Below, in pieces: positions 41,543 to 51,849 of a stretch of DNA of 64,000 nt; the stretch's first letter is position 1; each line of letters begins with the position of its first letter. A program made the translations under genes and the position numbers. The notes beneath the pieces were generated by a model that was given only the letters and a program-made list of their open reading frames with translations, made no database searches and had not been told where the DNA came from. Source of the stretch: Cutaneotrichosporon cavernicola. Its lineage: Eukaryota; Basidiomycota; Tremellomycetes; Trichosporonales; Trichosporonaceae. The stretch lies in contig NC_083394.1 in NCBI RefSeq assembly GCF_030864355.1, positions 2,976,001-3,040,000 of the forward strand, written 5' to 3'.

Positions 41543-42286
41543 ATGGACAACATCGAGACCGAGTCACGCTCCGCCCTCGCCACAGGGAGTATCGGTGCCC
41601 GCTTCATCTCCCAGAATGCCGTCGACGAGGCCAAGGAGCGACGAGAGGAGGAGTGGAAGGAGGCGTACGAGCGGTGAGTCATCCATAGGGCGTCACTAAT
41701 GACAGTATTGGACAGGAGCCACCACCCCTGATGAAGGAGGAGGAGCACGACGGACGGACGCTGTTCGAGCGCCTCGAGGAGCAGAAGGTAATCAGCCCTA
41801 CGAGACGGGACTAACAGCAGCAACTGAAGCAGGACTGGTGGGACGACCGCATGAAAATGAAGAACCAGTACCGCGGGCTGGTGGGGGAGGAGTTTGAGTT
41901 CCTGGCAGAAAAGGACCGCGAGAAACGCGACGCCGAGCGTAAGGTCGAGGAGGAGGTCAATGTCGAGTTACAGGGATATCGGGAGTGAGATTTATTGTCT
42001 TATAAGAACGAGGACGCAAACGCTAATGAGCAGAGCTCGTACGAAGCGCGCCGCCGACGCCGTGGCCGCTTCTGAACCCCAACCGGCCTCTTCAGCACCC
42101 AAGCCGCCGCTTAAGAAGACAGTCCCTGCGAAACCGGCCAAGAAGGATATGCGGTCGTTGATGAAGGGCGTCGTGGTCAAGAAGAAGGCTGCCAAGCCCG
42201 CCGACAAGGCCGCTGACAAGACGGCTGACAAAGACAAGAAGCGGCCAGCCGAGGATGACGCGCGCGAGGCTAAGCGCCGTGCATGA
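41543..42286 (+). CDS. NIP30/FAM192A-like nuclear protein
   Basis: Homologous in pattern to the NIP30 N-terminal domain; the animal protein binds the PA28-gamma proteasome activator. Four exons inferred: 41543..41673, 41706..41787, 41821..41984, 42034..42286 (209 aa). Introns 32, 33 and 49 nt; the second acceptor is a tandem CAGCAG (NAGNAG), so a one-Gln variant is possible. Motifs: GARFISQNAVDEAKERREEE, TLFERLEEQK, DRMKMKNQYRGL and EEFEFLAEKDREKRD. C-terminus is Lys/Ala-rich with a likely nuclear localisation signal (PAKKDMRSLMKGVVVKKKA). Confidence 0.87.
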
Positions 42287-43487
42287 GGTTTGTACCGGCC
42301 AAGCTCCGGTCATGCTGATATAGCGCAGCTGGACGTGAACAGATGAGCAGATGCAAAGTGGCGTGCGCCACTGCTCGCACCCGTCGAGGAGAAGCCCAAT
42401 TCTCGCGCCGCCGCTCTCCGCGTACGTCGGGTCCCGCGTCGGGGATTCGCACGCCTGTACGCCGGTCTAGATGCCGCGATATAATACTGAGTTTGTCGCG
42501 GCGAGATTGAGAGATTGCCTCGGGAGATGAGCGGAAGAGTTAGTTTGTGGGGATGGGGGAAAGTGACAAGTGACTGTCTTGTGTGTTGTAGCTGATGCAT
42601 GGGTACAAAGTTGAGATGAGTGAAACAAGTGAGAGCAGATGGACCGTGCGAGACATGTTGGTTTGGAGATTTGTCCAGGGAAGTTGGTTCAAGTGGGTTC
42701 TGTGGATCTGTGGGGCGATCAGGAGGATTAGAGGGCCCCACTGTCTCTTTCTCGCACTCTTCTCATCCCTCATTGTCAGAGAGTGTTTGCTCGGTACCCG
42801 CTCTACCGCTCATAGGAATACGGCCATTCTGTACATCTTTTAGTCAGTGCTTTTCGCAAACCATACCCTTGAAGAGGGCGGCACCCAGAGAGTGTCCTCG
42901 ACTTGAGACGCTTGTGATGCAACAGCTCACATGATCAGAGGGAGACTAATGGAGATTTGTGTGACCTGGGGTTGGTGATATTTCAGAAAAGGCGTCAAAG
43001 AGGTCACACGAGCGTGCAAAGGTCAAAGGAGGGGAACCCAAGGTGAAGAGGGGTAAAACGTGATCGCATCGACATACCAAAGCCCTACATACCTTAACGG
43101 TGACCTTCCTTCCCCCCTTGCAATACAATAGTGGATACCGGTGACCTTGTTGGGAATTGACAAGGTTTCACAAATACAACAAGATACGACTCGACTTTCT
43201 GAACATTTCACACTCTCTTTCATCACTTCACTTTAGATACCTTCCCCTCTGCTTCTACGCATTTACACAACCGGTTCCAACAGCCTCAACATCCACCACA
43301 CTCCGCACACTCCGCACCAGCACACGTCTGTAACGGCACCGAACCCAGCACGCCCACGGCCCACACCTTGGCAAGCCGTTCCCTCCTCATTCCCACTGGC
43401 AACCAGCCACACGCCACTCATCGCCGCTCCACTCGGGTCCTCTCAACCAGACATAAAGCATCGCATCGTCACACGATCACCCATACA
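42287..43487. other. Long intergenic region
   Basis: About 1.2 kb without a supported gene. It contains the NIP30-like 3' end and the promoter and CA-rich leader of the next gene (43260-43480). Confidence 0.35.
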
Positions 43488-43999
43488 ATGTCTCTCCTCC
43501 GTCTTCGTCTCGCATCTCCACCCAGTAAGCTCAATCCTCTCACTCTTCGCGCTCACCCACAGACATGGACTACCTCACAGTCTTCGCCACTCGCAGCCTC
43601 GTCCTCTTCCCTCGCACCACTCCCTCGGCACCCCTCTTCTCCTCCCCTCGCACACTCACCCCGCCCCCCGTTGAGATGCCGCTCTACGCCCTCTTGCGCG
43701 ACGACACTCATTGCGCCTGGTACCTCGTCGACCAGCTCCTTGAGGCACCTCGGGCGGCAGCTTCCGTGGCACGCGAGCTCGAGATGGAGGCCGAGGTTCT
43801 GGTGTGGGAGCAGATCGACCGCGCCAAGATGTTTGGTCGCGCACTCGCCCTTCTCTTTGGCAGTTCCAGCAACGTTAGCGAGGACGAGCTGTGTCAGCTC
43901 GCCGCCAAGCATGGTCTCGAGCTGGCCGCACCAGCTGGTGGCCTTCTCCTCCTGGTTCAGCGGCATTACCGCGAGGACGTGCCGGTCATCCTCGCTTAG
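43488..43999 (+). CDS. Hypothetical small protein
   Basis: Two exons inferred: 43488..43524 and 43563..43999 (157 aa), 38-nt intron (GTAAGC...CACAG). Product begins MSLLRLRLASPPNMDYLTVF, possibly a weak mitochondrial leader; translation could also begin at the in-frame ATG of exon 2 (MDYLTVFATRS). The C-terminal two thirds look helical (LVDQLLEAPRAAASVARELE, VLVWEQIDRAKMFGRALALL, NVSEDELCQLAAKHGLEL). I do not recognise a family. The long CA-rich leader and clean splice signals support a real gene. Confidence 0.55.
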
Positions 44000-44910
44000 G
44001 TGGTCGCAACGATGCGGTGAGGTAACGCCCCACTCGCCACCGCCAACCTTCCTTATCCTAGATACCCCAGTTTCAACGCCCGCACCGAATCCAGTCAGCA
44101 GTCTCCGATGATAGCACGCAAATAAGCAAGCCCCACTCGATGTCGTTAGCCTCACACACGTCGTTCCCCCCTAGTTGACAAGACCGCATCCACTGTATCC
44201 CTTTGTCTATAGCAATGCATGTTGGGTTTCCCTGTGCGGTATGAGTGCCCCAGCCACGTCGGCACGGGACATGTGTGCGAGGCCATGAGAGGGTGACGTC
44301 TGAACCAGTTTAGCCAACATCCTCGGGTGCTGCGCCTTGCACTGCCTCACACAGCCCCGAGCAATGCACGTCCAGCAAGTCTTGCAAGTCTTGGCAGCGA
44401 TCCAATGTGATCCTGCAGGAGGGATCTGTGCGCGATCGCTGGGTGTTATGAGTAAAACCAGTCGACATGTGCCGGCCGCACTGCCCGATGCTTGATTCTT
44501 GATTCTGAGGGCGTGGATGGACGTGGACGTGGTCGTGGTCACGCGATGACGCGACTAAGGCGACGTGCTGTGTGGCGCATAAGGAATGCTACTTGAGTAG
44601 AAGGCATGAATAGGCGGCTTGAGCGGCTATTGAGGTATGTGTGACCTACCCGAGCTATTTGAATAGGTATGCAACAGAAGCAACTTGAACAAATTTCAAC
44701 CAACCAATGAGCCTCAACCCCACGATCTCAGTGACAATTGTTAGGAATACCAGGATACCAGGGGTAAGGAGAATGAGGATTGTGGTGAGCTGAGGAGAGA
44801 TTGTGGCGGCCGTGCTATCGCACTAGCTTCAAGTTCCCATAGCGCCCTCGTAGACCTCGGATACAGCTGTGAAAGATTGTATCATTCCTTGGCGGTTGCT
44901 TGGCCTTATC

Positions 44911-44938
44911 CTGTATCTGTATCTGTATCTGTATCTGT
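44911..44938 (+). repeat. (CTGTAT)n hexanucleotide repeat
   Basis: Four and two-thirds perfect copies of CTGTAT. Confidence 0.9.
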
Positions 44939-45023
44939 TTCGAGACGATATCCTCGATAGTCGATACTCTCAATGGTAGTATCAACGTGGACAACCTCCA
45001 CTCACAGAACATGTCTTCAATCC

Positions 45024-45041
45024 CACGTGATCGACACGTGA
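45024..45041 (+). promoter_or_regulatory. Paired CACGTGA E-boxes before EF-Ts
   Basis: CACGTGA at 45024 and 45035, in the same orientation and 11 bases apart (about one helical turn), 110 bases before the EF-Ts start. CACGTG is the core bound by Cbf1/bHLH factors. Confidence 0.5.
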
Positions 45042-45150
45042 CTTTTACTAGTCCCAAGCCAGGCACACCTTGATCACCCTTTACACTTTGGTTCAAAGAA
45101 TGTTGCGGACATTTCCGGTATTGGAGTCCTCTGAACATCACTCATTCAAA

Positions 45151-46149
45151 ATGCTCGGCCTTCGCCTCCGCGCAGCCACGACCCCCGCCCGCGCCTTCAC
45201 CACCTCGGCCTTCCGGTCCAATGTCAAGGTGCCCGTCGCGCTCATTGCGCAGCTACGCAAGGCGCACCCGGTCCCGATGGCTCAGGCTCGCGAGGCGCTC
45301 GAAAAGTCCAACCTCGACGTCGATGCCGCCATCGCCTACCTCACCTCTGCGTCGGGTGCGTCTGCCCAGAAGAAGGCCGACAAGGTATCTGGCCGCGAGA
45401 CGAGTGAGGGCGCCATCGCCGTGAGCGTCCTCGGTGGACGGCGGGTTGGGATGGTACACCTGGCGTGCGAGACCGACTTTGTCGCCCGCAACGACGTGTT
45501 CCGTAACGTTGCGAAGGGGATTGCTGAGACGGCCGCGTTCCTCGACGTCCCCGGAACAGAGGAGGCGCCGGCTCCGGCGAAGGGGTCGGATCCGATCAAC
45601 GTGTTTCCGGTAGACCAGCTCGTTGCTGCGCCGTTGATCTCGCTCGTCGAGGGAGAGGCAAGTAAAGAGAGCCAGAGTATTGCGCAGCTTGTCGTGGCGT
45701 CGGTTTCGCAGACGGGCGAAAACCTCCAGCTTCGTCGGGCTGTTAGCTTTGCCGCGCCGTTCCCGGCCCAAGCTGGCCGGCGGATCGTTCCGGGCGCATA
45801 TACCCATGGAGGCGACGAGAGTACCGGCAAAATTGGCGGGATTGTCATTCTCGACGTGGGCGCAACTGGCGAGACGCCGGTCGGTGTCCTGCTCCACAAA
45901 AAGCCCGAGCTGGAGGAGCAGCTCAACGCGCTCGCGAGGAACCTCGCTCGCCAGATCGTCGGGTTCCCCACCAAGGCCCTGAGCCCGGGCGACGGCGTCG
46001 CTGAGGAGGAGGCACTGCTCACCCAACCGTTTATGATGGGCGGGAGCGACAAGCCGGTCGCTGAGGCCGTCAAGGCCTGGGGCGAGGAGCGCGGGCTCGA
46101 GGTCGAGATCATGGCACTCCGCCGCTGGAGTACCTCGGACGAGCTCTAG
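45151..46149 (+). CDS. TSF1: Mitochondrial elongation factor Ts
   Basis: Nucleotide exchange factor for EF-Tu in mitochondrial translation. Intronless, 332 aa from the ATG at 45151; the 27 codons open upstream are leader-like. Presequence MLGLRLRAATTPARAFTTSA, then the UBA-like N-domain (ALIAQLRKAHPVPMAQAREA, LEKSNLDVDAAIAYL) and the core with ACETDFVARNDVFRNVAK, the EF-Tu contact motif. The dimerisation region (GGIVILDV...LARNLARQIVGF) and a C-terminal ALRRWS follow. Budding yeast lacks EF-Ts, so its presence agrees with a basidiomycete. Confidence 0.94.
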   Translation: MLGLRLRAATTPARAFTTSAFRSNVKVPVALIAQLRKAHPVPMAQAREALEKSNLDVDAAIAYLTSASGASAQKKADKVSGRETSEGAIAVSVLGGRRVGMVHLACETDFVARNDVFRNVAKGIAETAAFLDVPGTEEAPAPAKGSDPINVFPVDQLVAAPLISLVEGEASKESQSIAQLVVASVSQTGENLQLRRAVSFAAPFPAQAGRRIVPGAYTHGGDESTGKIGGIVILDVGATGETPVGVLLHKKPELEEQLNALARNLARQIVGFPTKALSPGDGVAEEEALLTQPFMMGGSDKPVAEAVKAWGEERGLEVEIMALRRWSTSDEL

Positions 46150-46280
46150 TTGTATAATTTAGACACACCACTGCATGCACTCATCGCTCAGACTAGAGAT
46201 ACATCTAGGCTACAGCTGCGACATTGACTTTCCCCGAAATCACAGCTGCCTTCAGGCTACCTGAATCGCAGCTTCTATTT

Positions 46281-48209
46281 CTAGGACGTCGAGAAGGCCG
46301 TCAGGGCGGCCGGCTTGAAGACAGGCAAGATATGTGCCTGGCGTCAGCTGTTAATCATGAATGAGCTCACCTCGGTGTTGAACACGTGCTTGTCGAGCCG
46401 GATGTGGTCCGAGTCGTCAAATAGGAGGTAGAGGTATTCTGTTCGTCAGCCATGTTGGGACCCGTACTCACTGAGCGTCTCGGAGAGCCAGAACGTCTCC
46501 ATACGGTCCTCCTGCAGGGGAGGGTTGACGCGCACGTCCTTGATGATGGCATATCCGCCACTCTCGACGCGGCAGTGCTTGCGGAACGCCTCAAAGATAC
46601 GCCATCCCCATTCGCGGTACCGTTCGTCGCCGGTGGTGCGGTACGCCAGCAACAGCGACTCGACCGTCTCCGGACGCAGGATATTACGCGCGTCGATGAG
46701 GTTTTCCCCGGGCTTGATGTACCAGTCAATCTCGTCGGCGCGGTCCTCGTGCTGGCGCACAAACATGGCAATCTCGGGCCCAAGCCCGCTAGGCGTGTTG
46801 TACGTCTCAACGCAGCTCTCGATAATGCCCCGCCCGACAACCAGATCCTCCATATCACTTGGATCGAGGGCGTGCCAGTCCAGGTCGCGGGTGTTGCCCT
46901 CAGTCACGCCGAGGAGGAAGCTGCCGCCGAGGAAGCACACGAGGTGGTCCTGTTTCGGAACGACTTCCCATGACCTGTTGTCAGCTGGCGTGTTGGTGTA
47001 ATCAAGCTCACTGCTGGTTGGTCTGCGGGTGACGCGTGGGATGCAGTTCCTGAGTGAAGATGAGGCCGCTCTTCTTCGTACGCCCGACGAGGTGCTTCTT
47101 GATGCCCGCCATCGCCTCGTCGTACATGTCGCGATAGACGGTTTCCTCCCGATTTGTCTGGAGGTACTGCTTAAGCAGGTACTCGTAGTACGAGTCGCCG
47201 CGGGAACCCAGACGGATCTCGGAGAGCACAAAGCCGCCGCTCTCGGGCGAGATGAAGATGGGCGCAATGCCGTCGTTTACAATCTGGCCCTTGATTGCGC
47301 GTGTGGCTTGTTCCGCCTTGCGCCAGTATTCCATGTCACCCGTGAGGTGCGAGAGGTACTTGAACTCGAGCTGGAGGGTTGTTGCCTCTGCGAGTGAAGA
47401 AAAGCCCTGGTTGTCGCGGTCGGGAATGCCGGTGCGGGTATGCAAGTTGATACCGGACCAGGGGATGCCGGTCGGGCTCTCAAACGCGCCGAGCAGGCGG
47501 TCTCCCAGGTCAACCGCGCGCTCGAGGTAGAAAGGTGCATCGGCTGTGATCTCGGGGTCATCGCTGATGCTGGTGAGGTAATGTGCGGCCTCGAGGCCGC
47601 CGAGCACGCGAATCGTTGTCTCGAACATGTTGAACGTGGCGTCGCGGTCAAAGTCCAGGTGTTCCTTACACCAGTCGGCGGCGCGGCGGTATTCGTCCTT
47701 GAATCCCATGATCAACAGTGAATCAAGCGAGTCGATAACAGTGTACCCGATACTTCCCACGTCCGAGAGGTTTGACCCGCCACACGAGAGCGGGTGCAGC
47801 TCGTCCATCCCAAACGCACACTTTTCGTACGCGTCCCAACTCCACTTGAACGCGTCGCGCACCGCCTCGCGTTTCGCCTCGTCCGCCTCGAGGTGGAGCT
47901 TGACGGGCGACACGCGCGGAATGTCCTTCTCGGCAAGGTAGCCGAACCGTAACCCTGGCAGCTGCATTTGCATCTGTGAACGAGTCTGCGTTTCGGGTTT
48001 GGGCCAGATGGCGTCGCGTACACTTGGCCAAGCGTTGTATGCTAACAGGCCGCTCACGAGGGCGACGGCCACGAACTTTATGCGCTGGGCGTTGTCCGGC
48101 TTGGCAGCCTGTTGTCAGCGACGCCCGGGGAGAGAGATACCTTGGGCTCGGCTGGGCGCGCCGGGGCCGGCTTTTCGGCCTGCGTCTTGCGCTGGCGGAC
48201 TTGGCTCAT
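46281..48209 (-). CDS. MNS1: ER mannosyl-oligosaccharide 1,2-alpha-mannosidase (GH47)
   Basis: Trims one mannose from Man9GlcNAc2 in the ER, a timer for glycoprotein quality control. Five exons inferred: 48141..48209, 47012..48108, 46472..46974, 46371..46438, 46281..46337 (597 aa); introns 32, 37, 33 and 33 nt. Type II layout: short cytosolic part, span FVAVALVSGLLAYNAW, luminal domain. GH47 marks: DAFKWSWDAYEKCAFGMDEL, GYTVIDSLDSLLIMG, FNMFETTIRVLGGLEAAHYL, SLAEATTLQLEFKYLS, DHLVCFLGGSFLLG, RPETVESLLLAYRTTGD, METFWLSETLKYLYLLF, ending DKHVFNTEAHILPVF with the Ca2+-site Thr. Its start is separated from the DHA2 transporter by 0.9 kb. Confidence 0.94.
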
Positions 48210-49127
48210 GGTGAGTGAAGATGACAGTTCCTGGAAACAAACGCAAGGCGAGACACGTTGAGAGAGCACAATGGTGCGGGGCCCACCTCCACCAGGCCCA
48301 TGTCACCTCCACCCAAATCCTTGTCTGCTCCCACCACATAACCACTGGATAGATGTACACGACAAGCTCGGTGTTGTTGATGGTGGCCACAACAGATTGC
48401 CGGGTCTCAATCTCACCCACGTCGGTTCCGTGGACCCACGCCTACTTCTTCTCTAGAATATCCCCGGCCGTATAAGCGGCTGACCGCCAGCCAACACCCT
48501 CTGTCCGCCATCCGACATGCCTGCCTTCCCTCCTTACGGCGCCCATCGACCCTATCCGTTCAGCGTCTCTGCATCTCCTGTTGATTCCCAGTCCCAACAT
48601 CTGCTACGTTATCATCTACACTACACCCGTTTGCATGCTTTGAAGACAGACATTTCTGCGGCAATACCAAGATGATCTTTCGTTCCGCCGAGCCACGTGC
48701 CGAGATACAACGGCCAGATCCATGATTACCCACGCAATCCCACGCAATTCCGCTCCCTCATCACTGTTACAGCCTCCGTCAAGCCTACGCTTGCCGGGCC
48801 CGGTGGCACACCCCTGTCTCGCCCGTACCAATATAGCATGCGCGGCATGGTCGTCATGGCAGCGGGCAAATCGGAACGATTCCGGTGGTGAATCTCGTCA
48901 GCATTCGGTCAAATCCGACAGATGATTTTCAAGGACCTTGGACGTCGGTGGTGACTGTTGGTGGGGTCGTCTGACTAGCGACCACACAGTCTTGACGTTG
49001 TAAACTTCCAGATCAACGACGAGGGCAGGCACTTCGATGGCACGTACTCTACAGGATCAACCACGCGCCCAACAATAGATTCCTCTTCAGTCTGTCAATC
49101 ACACTGTGACACTGTGGCACTGCCATC
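48210..49127. promoter_or_regulatory. Divergent intergenic region, MNS1 / DHA2 transporter
   Basis: 918 bases between two divergent genes; no supported ORF. Two promoters expected. Confidence 0.4.
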
Positions 49128-51372
49128 ATGACCCCACATCCCCATCCGCCATCACCATCTCCTAGCATCGAGCTCGCCACCAGACCAGCTTCTTCCAGCC
49201 AGCCGCCTAAGGCCGATTTCCTTAGCCCACCTGCTCGCACTACGAGCCCTCCTCTGCGCGTCACAGATTCCTCACCTGATCCGCGCCGAGATCCCCGGCG
49301 GTGTCGCAATGGCGCGCCATTGACGCGCCCGCCCAGTGCGTCGTCGTACGCGGGACAGAGCCTGCGGCGCATGGCAACGCACGAGACGGGCGAGTATGTT
49401 GTCGAGGACTTGGGCGCCACGTCGCTGCGTGTGTACGGCGCGGGTGACGAGGACATCGATGTCGTACAGGAAAATCGTGAGCCAGCCGTTGGCTACTCGG
49501 AGAAAGCCGATGCTCCTCGAGATGAGGAAGAAGCCGTCCCAGGCGACAAGAAAAGCAACAAATATGAGCTGCAAGACCAGACAAACCTGCTGCCAGTGCG
49601 GCAGGTGATTGTCATCTTCATGGGCCTGAACTGTGCACTGTTCTGCTCGTTGCTCGAGCAGACAATCGTCACGACTGCCCTGCCCACTCTCGGCCAGGTG
49701 TTCAATGCGTCGGCCATCTCGACATGGGTCGGCACGGCGTATATGCTCACCTCGACTGCTCTGCAACCCGTGTATGGGCGCTTGAGCGACATCTTTGGCC
49801 GCAAGTCGGTGCTGCTCGGCTCGCTCGTCATCTTCATGCTCGGCTCGCTCGCGTGCGCTCTGAGCACCAGCATGATTATGCTGATCATTTTTCGCGCTAT
49901 CCAGGGCATTGGTGGCGGTGGTATCCTCACGCTTGCCCTTATTATTAGTGAGCTCTCATTCCCATACACAACTAACGGCAGTCTCCGACGTCGTGTCCCT
50001 CAAAGAACGCGGCAAGTATCAGGGTATCACAGGTGGTGTCGTCGCTGCTGCCAACTCGCTGGGACCCATCATCGGCGGCACATTCACTGAGAAGGTTACC
50101 TGGCGCTGGTGCTTCTACATCAACCTGCCCATCACAGGTGTCGCGATCCTCTGCATCTTCTTCCTCCTCCCGCTCAAGAAGGTGCATGGGTCGGCTCGCT
50201 CCAAGCTCCGCAAGCTCGACTATTATGGATCGATCCTCACGCTCGCATGGGCTGTGCCGTTCCTCATCGCCCTGTCGTGGGCCGGAACCATGTACTCATG
50301 GACCTCGGCCGCCGTCCTCGCACCACTCATCATCGGCATCTGCCTCGGCTTTGTCTTCATCTTTGTTGAGATGAAGGTTGTCCCTCTCCCCCTCATTCCC
50401 ATGTACATCTTCCGCGACATGACAGTCGCGGCAAGTATGGCGACGACGTTCTGCAACGGTGCAGCGTTCTACGCCACGCTCTACTACCTCCCGCAGTACT
50501 TCCAGGTCGTTCGTGGCGAGTCGCCCATCCAGTCCGCCATCGACATGTTACCTCTCACTTTTGTGCAGGTGTTCTGTTCGTTCGTGTGAGTTGTGCAGTT
50601 TTTCCACGGTGGGCTCTCCTGCTGAAGCTTACCGTAGCTCCGGCTTCATCGTTTCCAAGACCGGCGACTACAAGTGGAACCTTATGGCCGGGTTCTTCAT
50701 CTGGACGATAGGCTTGGGTAAGTTTCGACATGGACAAGTATGTTGACAGCAGGAATGATGTCTTCGGTCACTCCATACACTTCCAAACCCCACATCTACG
50801 GATACCAGGTACTGATTGGCGTGGGAGCGGGCCAGACCTTCCAGACGTCCCTCATCGCAATTCAGGCAAGCGTGGACCGCAAGGACATGGCCACGGCAAC
50901 AGGCACGCGCAACTTCCTCCGCATGCTTGGTGGCACAGTCACCCTGGCAGTGTGCACAGCGATCGTGAACAACATTGCGCGCAGGATGCTCGACCAAGTA
51001 TTCCCGCCAGACATCGTGACTGAGATCCTGGCCGCGCCGACCGAGCTCGTCGCGATGGGATTCAACGACGAACAGATCCGACTTGTCCGTGAGGCATACA
51101 ACCGCGGTATCAACGGGTGTTTCTGGTTCTCGGTGCCGATGGCGGGCATCTCGTTCTTTATCACTGTGTTCTTCATCCGCCGCGTTAGCCTCAAACGGGA
51201 GGACGACGAGCAGAAGAAGGCCGAGGCTAAGGCGTGGGTCGAGGCGCACAAGAAGCATAAGCGGACCGCGCCGTCAGATTCAAGTGGCACGGCTGTGGAG
51301 GAGAGTCCGAAGGGAGAGCCGTCGAGGATAGCGGAGAACGTGTCGCAGGACGAGAACAAGCCACAGTCTTAG
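49128..51372 (+). CDS. MFS transporter, DHA2 (14-TM drug:H+ antiporter) type
   Basis: Four exons inferred: 49128..49947, 49982..50585, 50638..50717, 50753..51372 (707 aa); introns 34, 52 and 35 nt. N-terminal 160 residues are polar and probably cytosolic. Core marks: FCSLLEQTIVTTALPTLG (TM1, the DHA2 LDxTIVNxALP-like motif), WVGTAYMLTSTALQPVYGRL then SDIFGRKSVLL, FRAIQGIGGGGILTLA, GVVAAANSLGPIIGGTFTE (motif C) and WRWCFYINLPI, which is typical of the 14-TM subfamily. C-terminal tail is charged (REDDEQKKAEAKAW...). Related fungal proteins export toxins, siderophores or drugs; substrate not predictable. Confidence 0.92.
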
Positions 51373-51849
51373 TGTAATCATGCACATGCATGGTTGTTCA
51401 TGGGTTGTGCTAGGGGGCATTTGGAGCTGCTTCTGGACCCCAGGCAGCCATACCCGCAGGCTTGGTCTGTCTGTGGCCGAGTATGGGGTGGCTGGAAAAG
51501 TGAGGTACGGTAGATAACACCATAGCCGAGATTAAGCCCAGAGCGTGGAAACGCGATTCCCACCGTCTCTCCGACGCACAACGTATCCACCGTCTCTCCG
51601 ACGCACAACGTATCGTACCTCATCACCTCCTCAAATCTAGGTATCACATTGGGGCTTCCAGGTAACAACAAGGGTATCGATCCAAAGCAAGCCCGGGTGA
51701 CAGAACGGATAAACATTGGATAATCTGCAACCCCGGCAGTTGGTTCGGCAGATGAATGTCCGGAGTTGCCTCGCCTTCTGCCGTTGTCATACCGAAATGG
51801 AGTACATATAGGTCGCGGAGGGGGAGCGCCGAGCACCACAACATACACC
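51373..51849. other. Intergenic with 27-bp tandem duplication
   Basis: 477 bases. Contains two perfect copies of a 27-base unit starting CCACCGTCTCTCCGACGC at 51560 and 51587, 260-290 bases upstream of the DUF4038 gene. Confidence 0.5.
51560..51613. repeat. 27-bp tandem duplication
   Basis: Two identical head-to-tail copies, 51560..51586 and 51587..51613; lies in the promoter of the next gene. Confidence 0.85.

Larger units (their letters stand above)
44000..45150. other. Long intergenic region upstream of EF-Ts
   Basis: 1.15 kb with no supported gene. Holds a (CTGTAT)n repeat and, near its right end, two CACGTGA boxes. Confidence 0.4.

Noticed and set aside
42310..42741. 143-codon reverse ORF downstream of the NIP30-like gene
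   Set aside because: Pro/Thr/His-rich random-like sequence, no features.
42287..43487. tRNA or snRNA genes in intergenic DNA
   Set aside because: I looked for B-box-like GGTTCGA and cloverleaf pairing here and in other gaps and found none convincing; a covariance-model scan would be decisive.
44207..44542. Reverse ORF with several Cys (CKTCWTCIARGC)
   Set aside because: No signal peptide and irregular Cys spacing; not enough to call a gene.
45253..46112. Two long reverse ORFs opposite EF-Ts
   Set aside because: Both are frame shadows of a clear conserved gene.
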